Shown here in pieces: positions 1 through 4,908 of a stretch of DNA of 5,137 nt. Positions within the stretch are counted from its first letter, which is position 1. Each line of letters starts with the position of its first letter. The position numbers were made by a program, and so were the translations under genes. The notes beneath the pieces are model-generated. The model saw only the letters and a program-made list of their open reading frames with translations. It did no database searches and had not been told where the DNA came from. The stretch comes from Nocardioidaceae bacterium (GTDB taxonomy: Bacteria > Actinomycetota > Actinomycetes > Propionibacteriales > Nocardioidaceae), in NCBI GenBank assembly GCA_020438665.1, contig JAGQUE010000372.1, positions 1-5,137 on the forward strand, in the 5' to 3' direction.

Positions 1-91
1 GGGCATGTCGGTGGCGGGCATGTCGGTGGCGGGCATGTCGTCGGCAGGGGTCTCCTCGGGAGCGGGCATGTCGTCGGCGGGGGTCTCCTCG
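1..91. repeat. Short in-frame tandem repeats in the acidic protein gene
   Basis: On the plus strand the 15-mer GGGCATGTCGGTGGC occurs exactly twice (1-15 and 16-30), and a one-base variant follows at 31-45. A longer unit at 31-58 recurs at 64-91 with one difference in 28 bases. All units are multiples of three in effect and keep the minus frame open, encoding ATDMP and an ADDMP plus EETP pattern. The array runs off the left edge, so its copy number is unknown. Such repeats can change length by slippage without breaking the frame. Confidence 0.85.
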
Positions 92-855
92 ACGGGGCTC
101 TCGGCCACTGCGGGCAGCTCGATCCGGCCCACCTCGATGGGGGAGACGTCGATCAGGGGCTCGGGAGCCTCGATCACCGCGCCGGTGAGTCCGGCGACGA
201 TGGCAGCGGGGTCGGCGAATGCGGCGGCAGCCTTCTGGGCCATCAGGGCGCGGCGCTTGGCCAGCGCATAGCGCTCGTCGTCGGTGACGTCCTCGGGCAG
301 GTGCTCGAGCAGCGCCATCTCCTCCTCGATGAGCGCCAGCTGGGTCATCGCCTCGTCGACCGGCTCGTCCTCGTCCGCGTCTTCGTCCGCGTCCTCGACC
401 GCGTCTTCGAGCTCGACCGCGTCCTCGATGTCCTCGTCGTCCTGGGCGAGGTCCTCGTCCACCTGGGCCGCGAGCTGCTCGGCGACGCTGGGCAGCTTCT
501 CGGTGGGCTCCTCGGCCGAGGCCCCCTCGGCGGTGGGCTCCTCGGTGGTGGGCTCCTCGGCAGGAGGCTCCTCGCTGCGCGTGAGCGAGAGCACGGGTGC
601 GATGGTGGCCGGTGTCGTGGCGGGCGAGCTCAGCCGCGAGGCCACCGCGGCGTCGCGGATCGTGCGCACCACAGAGATCGCCGTGAGCCGGATCGTGACC
701 TGACCGTCCTCGGCGTCGAGCAGGACGCCGTCACCGTCGAGGCCGCCGATGGCGCCGGCGAACCATTGGCCGTCCACCATGAGACCGACGGGGAAACCGT
801 CGTTCTCGGCTTGGCGCAGGGCCGAGCCGATCGTGAACACGGTGGAGTTGCTCAT
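1..855 (-). CDS. Acidic repeat-rich protein with Sm/Hfq-like N-terminal region (partial, C-terminus off the window)
   Basis: I do not recognise this as a named gene. The minus frame is open from an ATG at 855 to the window edge, giving 285 residues without a stop. A GAGG ribosome binding site lies at 862-865, six bases from the ATG. Residues 11-66 have the spacing of an Sm/Hfq fold: a short helix (SALRQAEN), then PVGLMVDGQWFAGAI, a central LDGDGVLLD, and a last strand ending in TAISVVRT. Residues 94-119 are EEPT-type repeats and 132-167 form a strongly acidic Asp/Glu/Ala/Val run. Residues 168-213 are probably helical or coiled coil (LALIEEEMALLEHL, then a basic YALAKRRALMAQK). Residues 252-285 are Pro/Glu/Asp repeats ending in ATDMP units. 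No signal peptide or membrane segment is visible, so it is probably cytoplasmic. The reading frame is well supported; the RNA-binding idea is only a fold analogy. It follows the dapD cluster after a 201-base gap and may have its own promoter. Confidence 0.8.
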   Translation of the reverse strand, partial: MSNSTVFTIGSALRQAENDGFPVGLMVDGQWFAGAIGGLDGDGVLLDAEDGQVTIRLTAISVVRTIRDAAVASRLSSPATTPATIAPVLSLTRSEEPPAEEPTTEEPTAEGASAEEPTEKLPSVAEQLAAQVDEDLAQDDEDIEDAVELEDAVEDADEDADEDEPVDEAMTQLALIEEEMALLEHLPEDVTDDERYALAKRRALMAQKAAAAFADPAAIVAGLTGAVIEAPEPLIDVSPIEVGRIELPAVAESPVEETPADDMPAPEETPADDMPATDMPATDMP

Positions 856-1056
856 CGCGGGCCTCGCTCGGGGATGCGGTCGGATCAGTGGATCCATTGC
901 ACCCCAGGCGTCGCCCGTTCGTGCGGAAAATCAGGACAGGATTCGTGGTCCCTTCGGGCTATGCCGCCCTAGTCCCGGGTGGCGTCACACCTGGGACGGT
1001 TGGTCCCGTCGGGTGGCGCGCCCGGTGGGCGTTGCCGGTCGGCGCCAGAGCAGGCG
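856..1056. other. Non-coding gap between the cell-wall gene and the acidic protein gene
   Basis: This 201-base stretch lies downstream of the lysozyme-like/M15 gene and upstream of the acidic protein gene, both on the minus strand. Frames remain open here on both strands only because of high GC, and none resembles a protein. It contains one imperfect 10-bp inverted repeat (972-997), listed separately, and the ribosome binding site of the acidic protein gene at 862-865. I found no convincing -10/-35 pair on the minus strand. Confidence 0.6.
972..997 (-). terminator. Candidate stem-loop terminator after the dapD cluster
   Basis: Positions 972-981 and 988-997 form a 10-bp inverted repeat around a 6-base loop. 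In the minus-strand transcript one position is an A-C mismatch; in the plus-strand transcript the same position is a G-U pair. It lies about 60-85 bases past the stop of the minus-strand cell-wall gene, where a terminator would be expected. An alternative 5-bp hairpin (993-997 with 1003-1007) shares its right arm. No U-run follows, as is common in actinobacteria, so the terminator call is tentative. Confidence 0.35.
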
Positions 1057-2025
1057 TCAGGGCGCGACATCGACGTGGACGTGGTCGCGATGCTCGAGGA
1101 CCTGGCGGTCGCCCGTGGCACCGCTCGGCACGTGGTAGTCACGCCAGCCGTCGGCCGAGCGCGCCCCGGTGGTCCAGATGCGGCCGTCGAAGATGACATG
1201 GTCGATGTGGAGCCGTTCTGCCTGGGCGACCAGATAGGCAGCGATCGCCCAGCCGCGCTGACGGTTGGCGTCGTTCACCGGGCGGACGAAGATGTCGACC
1301 GCGCGACCCTCATAGTGCGCCGACCCCGGCATGTGACCGTCGGTCACGCCACCGGGTGCGAAGCCGCCCAGGGTCACGTCGCCGAAGACGGCGCGCACCT
1401 CCCGGCGTACGGCGTTGGCGCGCTTGGTCAGCCCCTGATCGGTGAGCCGAGCAGATGCGGCGGGGGCATCGTCGCGGACCTCGCAGGTGAACGCGCCGCC
1501 GCCGGTCTCGCCGGTCAGTGCCGAGGCCAACGCACGGGCGTCCTGCTCGTGCTGGGCATAGCCGTCGGGGAACGCCGACCGTTGCACCGCCTGCGCCGCC
1601 TCGGTGATGGGGAGCTCGGTATAGCCGTCGACGCGCACGAGCGCGTCATAGAAAGCGTTGGCGGCATAGCTGGGGTTGAGGATCTGGCTGCGGGTGCCCC
1701 AGCCTTGCGACGGCCGTTGTTGGAAGAGGCCGAGCGAGTCACGGTCGCCGTGCTCGATGTTGCGGAGCTTGGACTCCTGCATCGCCGTGGCCAGAGCGAT
1801 GGTGGCCGCGCGTGGCGGCAGGCCGCGCCGCACCGCGATGGCGGCGATGAGCGCGGCGTTCTCTGACTGCTCGAGGTCGAGATCGACCCGGTGACCGCCG
1901 ACCTCGGCCGAGCAGCCCTGGGTCAGCGGGAGGAGACCGCCCTGGCGCCAGAGCACGGCGACGCCGACGGCGGCGACGACCGCGAAGGCCGCGACGCCGA
2001 CGACGAGGACGCGAGCGAGTCTCAT
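1057..2025 (-). CDS. Membrane-anchored lysozyme-like and M15-peptidase-like cell-wall protein
   Basis: The protein has 322 residues from the ATG at 2025. A longer reading from 2100 would overlap dapD, so I chose the start 23 bases after the dapD stop. No clear ribosome binding site is visible, which suggests translation coupled to dapD. Residues 4-26 form one hydrophobic segment with Arg at positions 2 and 5, a signal anchor or uncleaved signal peptide that places the rest outside the membrane. Residues ~54-170 look like a lytic-transglycosylase/lysozyme-type domain, with ATAMQESKLRN (candidate catalytic Glu84) and SLGLFQQRPSQGWGT (98-111). Residues ~193-320 contain GSAHYEGRAVD, matching the SxHxxGxAxD zinc motif of M15/VanY-type peptidases (His237, Asp244), and a final HRDHVHVDV that supplies the third His (315 or 317). 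By family analogy the first domain would cut or bind glycan and the second would cut or bind stem peptide. Activity of either domain is inferred. Similar actinobacterial proteins are usually annotated only as hypothetical. Confidence 0.85.
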   Translation of the reverse strand: MRLARVLVVGVAAFAVVAAVGVAVLWRQGGLLPLTQGCSAEVGGHRVDLDLEQSENAALIAAIAVRRGLPPRAATIALATAMQESKLRNIEHGDRDSLGLFQQRPSQGWGTRSQILNPSYAANAFYDALVRVDGYTELPITEAAQAVQRSAFPDGYAQHEQDARALASALTGETGGGAFTCEVRDDAPAASARLTDQGLTKRANAVRREVRAVFGDVTLGGFAPGGVTDGHMPGSAHYEGRAVDIFVRPVNDANRQRGWAIAAYLVAQAERLHIDHVIFDGRIWTTGARSADGWRDYHVPSGATGDRQVLEHRDHVHVDVAP

Positions 2026-2048
2026 GAAGGGTGAACGGCCGACCCGGG

Positions 2049-3011
2049 TCAGTCGTTCGCGTGCAGCGCGGTGTTGAGGGCGATGCCCTCGCCGTGCCAC
2101 GGCACGGCCTCGACCGCACCGCTGACGGAGTTGCGCCGGAACAGCACGTTGCTGGCGCCCGACAGCGCGAGCGCCTTGACCACGGCCGGCTGGCCGTCGG
2201 AGCCCGCCATCGTGACCTTGGTCCCAGCCGTGACATAGCAGCCCGCCTCGACGACGCAGTCGTCACCGAGGGAGATGCCGATGCCTGCGTTGGCCCCGAG
2301 CAGGCAGCGCTCGCCGATGCGGATCGTCTCCTTGCCGCCGCCGGACAGGGTGCCCATGATCGACGACCCGCCACCGATGTCGGTGCCGTCACCGACGACG
2401 ACGCCCTGGGAGATCCGACCCTCGACCATGGAGCCGCCCAGGGTGCCGGCGTTGAAGTTGACGAAGCCCTCGTGCATCACGGTGGTGCCCGAGGCCAGGT
2501 GGGCGCCGAGGCGGACGCGGTCGGCGTCCGCGATCCGGACCCCGGCCGGGACGACGTAGTCGGTCATCCGCGGGAACTTGTCGACCCCGAACACGCTGAC
2601 GTGCTGCCCCGAGGCGCGCAACCGCGCCCGGGTGGCCTCGAACCCGGCGACCGCACAGGGGCCGGCCGAGGTCCACACGACGTTGCTCAGGAGCCCGAAG
2701 ATCCCCTCCAGCGAGATCGAGTTGGGCCGCACCAGGCGGTGGGAGAGCAGGTGGAGCCGCAGCCAGACCTCCTCGGTGGTGGCCGGCGGTGTGGACAGGT
2801 CGTTGACCACGACCCGGCGGACCTCGCGGGTCACGATCCGCAGCGGATCGGGGGTGCCGAGCGCGGTGAGCTCGTCGGGCGCCGTGTCGCCCGGCTCCGG
2901 TCCACCGAGGGCGGGCGCCGGGAACCAGCAGTCCAGCACGGTCCCGTCGACGTCGAGGGTGGCCAGGCCATCTCCCCAGGCGCCGTGGGTGAGGGGGGTG
3001 GCAGCGGTCAT
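2049..3011 (-). CDS. dapD: 2,3,4,5-tetrahydropyridine-2,6-dicarboxylate N-succinyltransferase
   Basis: DapD transfers a succinyl group from succinyl-CoA to tetrahydrodipicolinate in the succinylase branch of diaminopimelate and lysine synthesis, in the cytoplasm. The 320-residue product matches the actinobacterial (mycobacterial-type) form in length and layout. The N-terminal domain includes [12 protein letters not shown] (26-37). It is followed by a left-handed beta-helix domain rich in hexapeptide repeats (about 157-268), with [20 protein letters not shown] at 194-213. Glu198 in MVEGRIS aligns with the glutamate implicated in catalysis in the M. tuberculosis enzyme (from memory). The C-terminus [12 protein letters not shown]...LHAND is also typical. 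I chose the ATG at 3011 because AGGGTGG lies five bases upstream and the protein then starts like its relatives; a TTG seven codons earlier is also open. It sits 10 bases after the stop of the small broken gene and 23 bases before the cell-wall gene, so an operon is likely. Confidence 0.96.
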   Translation of the reverse strand: MTAATPLTHGAWGDGLATLDVDGTVLDCWFPAPALGGPEPGDTAPDELTALGTPDPLRIVTREVRRVVVNDLSTPPATTEEVWLRLHLLSHRLVRPNSISLEGIFGLLSNVVWTSAGPCAVAGFEATRARLRASGQHVSVFGVDKFPRMTDYVVPAGVRIADADRVRLGAHLASGTTVMHEGFVNFNAGTLGGSMVEGRISQGVVVGDGTDIGGGSSIMGTLSGGGKETIRIGERCLLGANAGIGISLGDDCVVEAGCYVTAGTKVTMAGSDGQPAVVKALALSGASNVLFRRNSVSGAVEAVPWHGEGIALNTALHAND

Positions 3012-3016
3012 GGGGA

Positions 3017-3023
3017 CCACCCT
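3017..3023 (-). promoter_or_regulatory. Ribosome binding site of dapD, overlapping the upstream stop codon
   Basis: The minus strand reads AGGGTGG at these positions, five bases from the dapD ATG. It overlaps the TAG (3022-3024) that ends the second reading frame of the small gene upstream. This fixes the dapD start and suggests coupling to translation of the upstream gene. Confidence 0.7.
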
Positions 3024-3265
3024 AAGGACCAATCGCGAGAAGCCGTAACTCGCGGAAGATTGCCTCCCACTGCGTCAGCAGGGTGCTGAGGTGGGCGGTG
3101 TCCGGGTCAACGTGGAGTCTGGCGTGAGGCGACACCGCTGCGTCGCGCAGGTAGCCGCGCCGGTCGGCGAGCGCCTCGCGCGCGGCCGCTGCCAGGGCCG
3201 GGATCGCCGCCCTGCCACCAGCGCAGCGACCGACCGTCGCGCAGCCGCCAGTCCACCGACGTCAC
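3022..3265 (-). pseudogene. Small unrecognised gene upstream of dapD, interrupted by a +1 frameshift
   Basis: I do not recognise this gene. A GTG at 3265 overlaps the TGA of the DinB-like gene as GTGA, a common coupling arrangement. It begins MTSVDWRLRDGRSLRWWQ (3265-3212). In that frame the rest becomes an Arg/Pro/Gly-rich tail ending at 3107 after 52 codons. One base over, from 3210 to the TAG at 3022-3024, the sequence reads AAIPALAAAAREALADRRGY, then LRDAAVSPHARLHVDPDTAH, then [20 protein letters not shown] and GP. This looks like ordinary protein with GC-rich third positions. Removing one G from the GGG at 3210-3212 joins the halves into an 80-residue soluble, largely helical protein. 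The total length of 244 bases is one more than a multiple of three. The break could be a real mutation, a sequencing error, or less likely programmed frameshifting. It ends 10 bases before dapD, so its intact form would be an operon member. Confidence 0.6.
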
Positions 3266-3840
3266 TGGCCGGTGCGGCCGTCGATGCACTCGCGCAGGAG
3301 ATCGGCGTGCCCGACGTGACGCGCATACTCCTCGACCAGGTGGACCAGGACGTCACGCACCTCGCCGGTCTCGCCGTGCACCTCGACCTCGACGTCCCAG
3401 GAGGGCAGCGCGGCCTCCACCTGCTCCGCGTGCGCCACCTCCCGGCGCCAGGCCGCCCAGGCATCCTCGACCACGGCGGGGTCGGCCACCGCGCCGTTGA
3501 AGTCGAGGTCGTGGTCATCCTCGGACCAATACAGGCGCGGCAGGTCCTGCCCCTCGATCACCCGCCGGAACCAGCTGTGCTCCACCTTGGCGAGATGACG
3601 CAGCAGCCCGAGCAGCGACAACGTGGACGGCGGCACCGACCGGCGAGCCAGCTGCTCGGCGTCGAGGCCGTCGCACTTCATCGCGAACGTCAGCCGGTAG
3701 CGGCGCAGGTACTGCAGCACCGTCTCCCGCTCACCGCGGGGCGTCACGTCGGTGGAGCGGGGATCCTCCTCGGGATCGACCCACAGGTCGGGGTAGCGAC
3801 GCTGCGACCCGGGAGGTGTTGAGTCAGGATCCTCTGTCAT
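3262..3840 (-). CDS. DinB-family (DUF664) protein, probable metal-dependent four-helix-bundle enzyme
   Basis: The 192-residue product begins MTEDPDSTPP at the ATG at 3840. In-frame GTG codons further upstream, including one at 3891, are alternatives, but relatives start close to the MTEDPD-like segment. After a polar N-terminus it reads ETVLQYLRRYRLTFAMKCDGL (39-59), LSLLGLLRHLAKVEHSWFRR (74-93) and a C-terminal VHLVEEYARHVGHADLLREC (166-185). These are typical of the actinobacterial DUF664/DinB-like family. His82 or His88 together with His167, 175 and 178 are the candidate metal ligands. Family members include mycothiol- or bacillithiol-dependent transferases and many proteins of unknown role, so no substrate is assigned. 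It is the first gene of the minus-strand cluster and its stop overlaps the GTG of the next gene. No ribosome binding site precedes the ATG. A TTGACC at 3871-3876 could be a -35 element of a nearly leaderless promoter, but the matching -10 (GACCGT) is poor. Confidence 0.88.
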   Translation of the reverse strand: MTEDPDSTPPGSQRRYPDLWVDPEEDPRSTDVTPRGERETVLQYLRRYRLTFAMKCDGLDAEQLARRSVPPSTLSLLGLLRHLAKVEHSWFRRVIEGQDLPRLYWSEDDHDLDFNGAVADPAVVEDAWAAWRREVAHAEQVEAALPSWDVEVEVHGETGEVRDVLVHLVEEYARHVGHADLLRECIDGRTGQ

Positions 3841-3907
3841 GCGGTCCACGGTCACCGACGTGGCGAGCCAGGTCAACAGCTTTCGCGTCACCCTGGCATG
3901 GGATGTG

Positions 3908-3955
3908 CGAGTGCTACGGCGAGGGGTGCACGTGCACCCCTCGCCGTAGCACTCG
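3908..3955. repeat. Perfect 48-bp palindrome without spacer
   Basis: The two 24-base arms (3908-3931 and 3932-3955) are exact reverse complements, centred on GTGCACGTGCAC. The match stops at 3907/3956. In RNA either strand would fold into a very stable hairpin, like a rho-independent stem but without a U-run. Its place between divergent genes does not suit a terminator for either of them. It could be a large operator, a cruciform-forming site, a remnant of a palindromic repeat family, or a block to stray transcription. From the plus-strand gene's predicted start it spans about -82 to -35. Confidence 0.9.
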
Positions 3956-3962
3956 GGAGGGT

Positions 3963-3989
3963 GTCGGCGCCGACGCCTAGGTTTGCCCC
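3963..3989 (+). promoter_or_regulatory. Probable leaderless promoter with a 12-bp palindromic operator candidate
   Basis: TAGGTT at 3978-3983 fits the actinobacterial -10 pattern TANNNT. A start about seven bases downstream falls at 3990, the A of the ATG. No ribosome binding site precedes that ATG (TTTGCCCC), which fits a leaderless mRNA. Immediately upstream, 3963-3974 is the perfect palindrome GTCGGCGCCGAC, inside the region RNA polymerase must contact. That makes it a candidate repressor site, possibly for the protein encoded downstream. No recognisable -35 is present. Confidence 0.45.
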
Positions 3990-4637
3990 ATGAACCAGGG
4001 CAGAGCCGATGCCGAGGTAGCCAGCTTGCCTCTCGTCGACTCCAGCTCTGCAGACCTGGTGACTCAGCGACAGGCGATCACGATCCTGCGCTCCGGACGA
4101 CACCACCCGACCCAGCGGCTGGCAATGGGATTGCTCAACTGCGGCTTCGCGGGACCGGCTCGCCGGGCCGGGGGTGCCCTGTTGTACGACGCCGCGAGGG
4201 TGCAGGCGTTGGCTGATCGCAAACAGGTGCAACAGCCCTATCCCGAACTGTGTCGTGGGGGCATGTTGGTGCTGCGGCTGCCTGGTCGCTCGGGTCTTGC
4301 GCTGGCGCCGATCGAGGACGTCCGCGCCGAACTCCAGCGTTCACGGCCGATGTCGGCGACGGCCAGGCTCCAGCTCTCAGCCCACCGGGCGAGGTTCGGT
4401 ATGGCTCCCGTCATCGCCACGGTGGCCGGACACGTGCTCGGAACGGCCGAACTGGAGGGCTGCACCGCCGTCGGCGGCACTGCCGCGGACGGCACCCCCA
4501 TCAGGGACTCAGTGCTGCAGTTGTCCGATCCGGGCGCCTGGGCTGCGGCGTTCCTGGGACGGGTATTGCGCACCCCACCGGGCAACGCGTGGCTGTGGTG
4601 GGCGCCGTCATCACGGCAGCCGATGTCGGTCGGGTGA
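3990..4637 (+). CDS. Unrecognised protein with N-terminal excisionase/MerR-like helix-turn-helix
   Basis: I do not recognise a named family for the 215 residues. Residues 23-77 run LVTQRQAITILRSG, then RLAMGLLNCGFAGPARRAGGALLYDAARVQALADR. This matches the winged helix-turn-helix layout of actinobacterial excisionase-like proteins: helix, turn, recognition helix, wing, then the YDxxRVxAL helix. The spacing around SGRHHPTQ is a little longer than usual. Residues ~91-205 form a second domain with RGGMLVLRLPG, VIATVAGHVLGTAEL and a C-terminal AWAAAFLGRVLRTPPGNAWLWW. No signal peptide or membrane segment is seen, so it is probably cytoplasmic. It may bind DNA, perhaps the nearby palindromes, but this is inference. 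The ATG at 3990 is chosen for its agreement with the predicted transcription start. Long antisense frames exist here but lack protein-like composition. Its stop lies 46 bases before the ileS leader, so some read-through into the leader is possible. Confidence 0.75.
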   Translation: MNQGRADAEVASLPLVDSSSADLVTQRQAITILRSGRHHPTQRLAMGLLNCGFAGPARRAGGALLYDAARVQALADRKQVQQPYPELCRGGMLVLRLPGRSGLALAPIEDVRAELQRSRPMSATARLQLSAHRARFGMAPVIATVAGHVLGTAELEGCTAVGGTAADGTPIRDSVLQLSDPGAWAAAFLGRVLRTPPGNAWLWWAPSSRQPMSVG

Positions 4638-4668
4638 TTTCGATTCGCGCGCGGTTGACCGCTCGCCG

Positions 4669-4674
4669 TACCCT
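4669..4674 (+). promoter_or_regulatory. Candidate -10 element for ileS
   Basis: TACCCT fits TANNNT and would place the transcription start near 4681, just before T-box Stem I begins at 4684. A TTGACC at 4655-4660 is only eight bases upstream, too close to be its -35. No good -35 occurs at the normal distance. The assignment therefore rests mainly on its position relative to the leader. Confidence 0.4.
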
Positions 4675-4683
4675 TGCCTGCAC

Positions 4684-4902
4684 AGGCGTCTGAGCCGTCA
4701 TCAGCGGCGAGCCTCCGGAAGAACGGCCTCCACCTCGACGGCACCACCGCCGGGATGTGCTCACTAGAACCGGACGGGTAGGCCCGTCACAGCCGTCAAT
4801 GAGCGGTCGCGCCCCCGGTCCCCCGGGTGGGCGGCAAGCGAGGTGGTACCGCGGCCCCCGGGTCGTCCTCGTGCCGAGAGCACGACGTACGACGCCCAGG
4901 AG
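4684..4902 (+). promoter_or_regulatory. Translational T-box riboswitch of ileS (ultrashort Stem I type)
   Basis: The leader senses the charging state of tRNA-Ile. Stem I: 4684-4687 pairs with 4711-4714 and 4694-4697 with 4705-4708. Opposed GA steps (4692-4693 and 4709-4710) form a kink-turn-like motif. The terminal loop TCATCAG (4698-4704) carries AUC (4700-4702) followed by a purine. Stem II is closed by 4737-4742 with 4792-4797 and contains a perfect 6-bp hairpin (4773-4778/4783-4788). Another strong hairpin spans 4810-4833. The antisequestrator pairs 4839-4843 with 4867-4871 and 4851-4856 with 4861-4866, leaving the bulge TGGTACC (4844-4850) to bind the tRNA 3' end. Its last base suits an A discriminator, as in tRNA-Ile. 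An alternative hairpin (4862-4866/4889-4893 plus 4869-4874/4880-4885) uses the same strands, ends just before the AGGAG at 4898-4902, and has no U-run. Control is therefore probably of translation initiation. Pairing was done by eye. Confidence 0.92.
4898..4902 (+). promoter_or_regulatory. Ribosome binding site of ileS, target of T-box control
   Basis: AGGAG lies six bases before the ileS ATG. AGGA (4898-4901) is complementary to TCCT at 4866-4869, which includes part of the 3' strand of the antisequestrator. Forming the antisequestrator would therefore prevent TCCT from masking this site. Confidence 0.8.
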
Positions 4903-4908
4903 AGCCCC

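Larger units (their letters stand above)
3841..3989. other. Divergent intergenic region between the DinB-like and helix-turn-helix genes
   Basis: Genes on either side are transcribed away from this 149-base stretch, so it should hold two promoters and any shared control sites. It contains the 48-bp palindrome (3908-3955), the 12-bp palindrome (3963-3974), and the plus-strand -10 element at 3978-3983. The DinB-side promoter is not clear. Confidence 0.6.

Noticed and set aside
301..972. Long plus-strand open frame opposite the acidic protein gene
   Set aside because: It is the exact codon-register complement of the minus gene. Its Leu/Arg/Gly-rich product mirrors the acidic repeats, and the minus strand has a ribosome binding site and coherent domains.
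979..1866. Plus-strand open frame opposite the cell-wall gene
   Set aside because: The minus frame has a membrane anchor and two recognisable catalytic motifs. The plus frame has none and is a high-GC shadow.
2031..3089. Plus-strand 352-codon open frame opposite dapD
   Set aside because: dapD is unmistakable on the minus strand. The plus product is Arg/Gly/Asp/His-rich without protein-like structure.
3022..3264. Stop-codon readthrough of the DinB-like gene into the second frame of the small gene
   Set aside because: The frames do match, but the stretch just after the stop (RRWTGGCATVGRCAGG) is not protein-like, while the GTG-started frame there is. A separate coupled gene is simpler.
3107..3265. 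52-codon product of the small gene read straight through in its first frame
   Set aside because: After residue 18 it turns into Arg/Pro/Gly-rich low-complexity sequence, while the neighbouring frame becomes protein-like. A frameshift explains this better.
3091..3822. Plus-strand open frame opposite the DinB-like and small genes
   Set aside because: It mirrors the DinB/DUF664 frame and has no recognisable family features.
3908..3955. The 48-bp palindrome as an ordinary terminator
   Set aside because: Both flanking genes read away from it and there is no U-run, so no known transcript would end here. It is therefore listed as a palindromic repeat.
4655..4660. TTGACC as the -35 of ileS
   Set aside because: It is eight bases from TACCCT. 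At the normal spacing the -10 would be TGCACA, a poor match that would also put the start inside Stem I.
4661..4712. Perfect 8-bp pairing of 4661-4668 with 4705-4712 as an alternative Stem I base
   Set aside because: The left arm lies upstream of the likely transcription start near 4681. The pairing would also break the GA-motif stem that fits the known T-box type. Kept only as a possibility if transcription starts earlier.
4238..4747. Minus-strand open frame opposite the helix-turn-helix gene and T-box leader
   Set aside because: It crosses the well-supported T-box Stem I and has low-complexity Arg/Pro/Ser composition.
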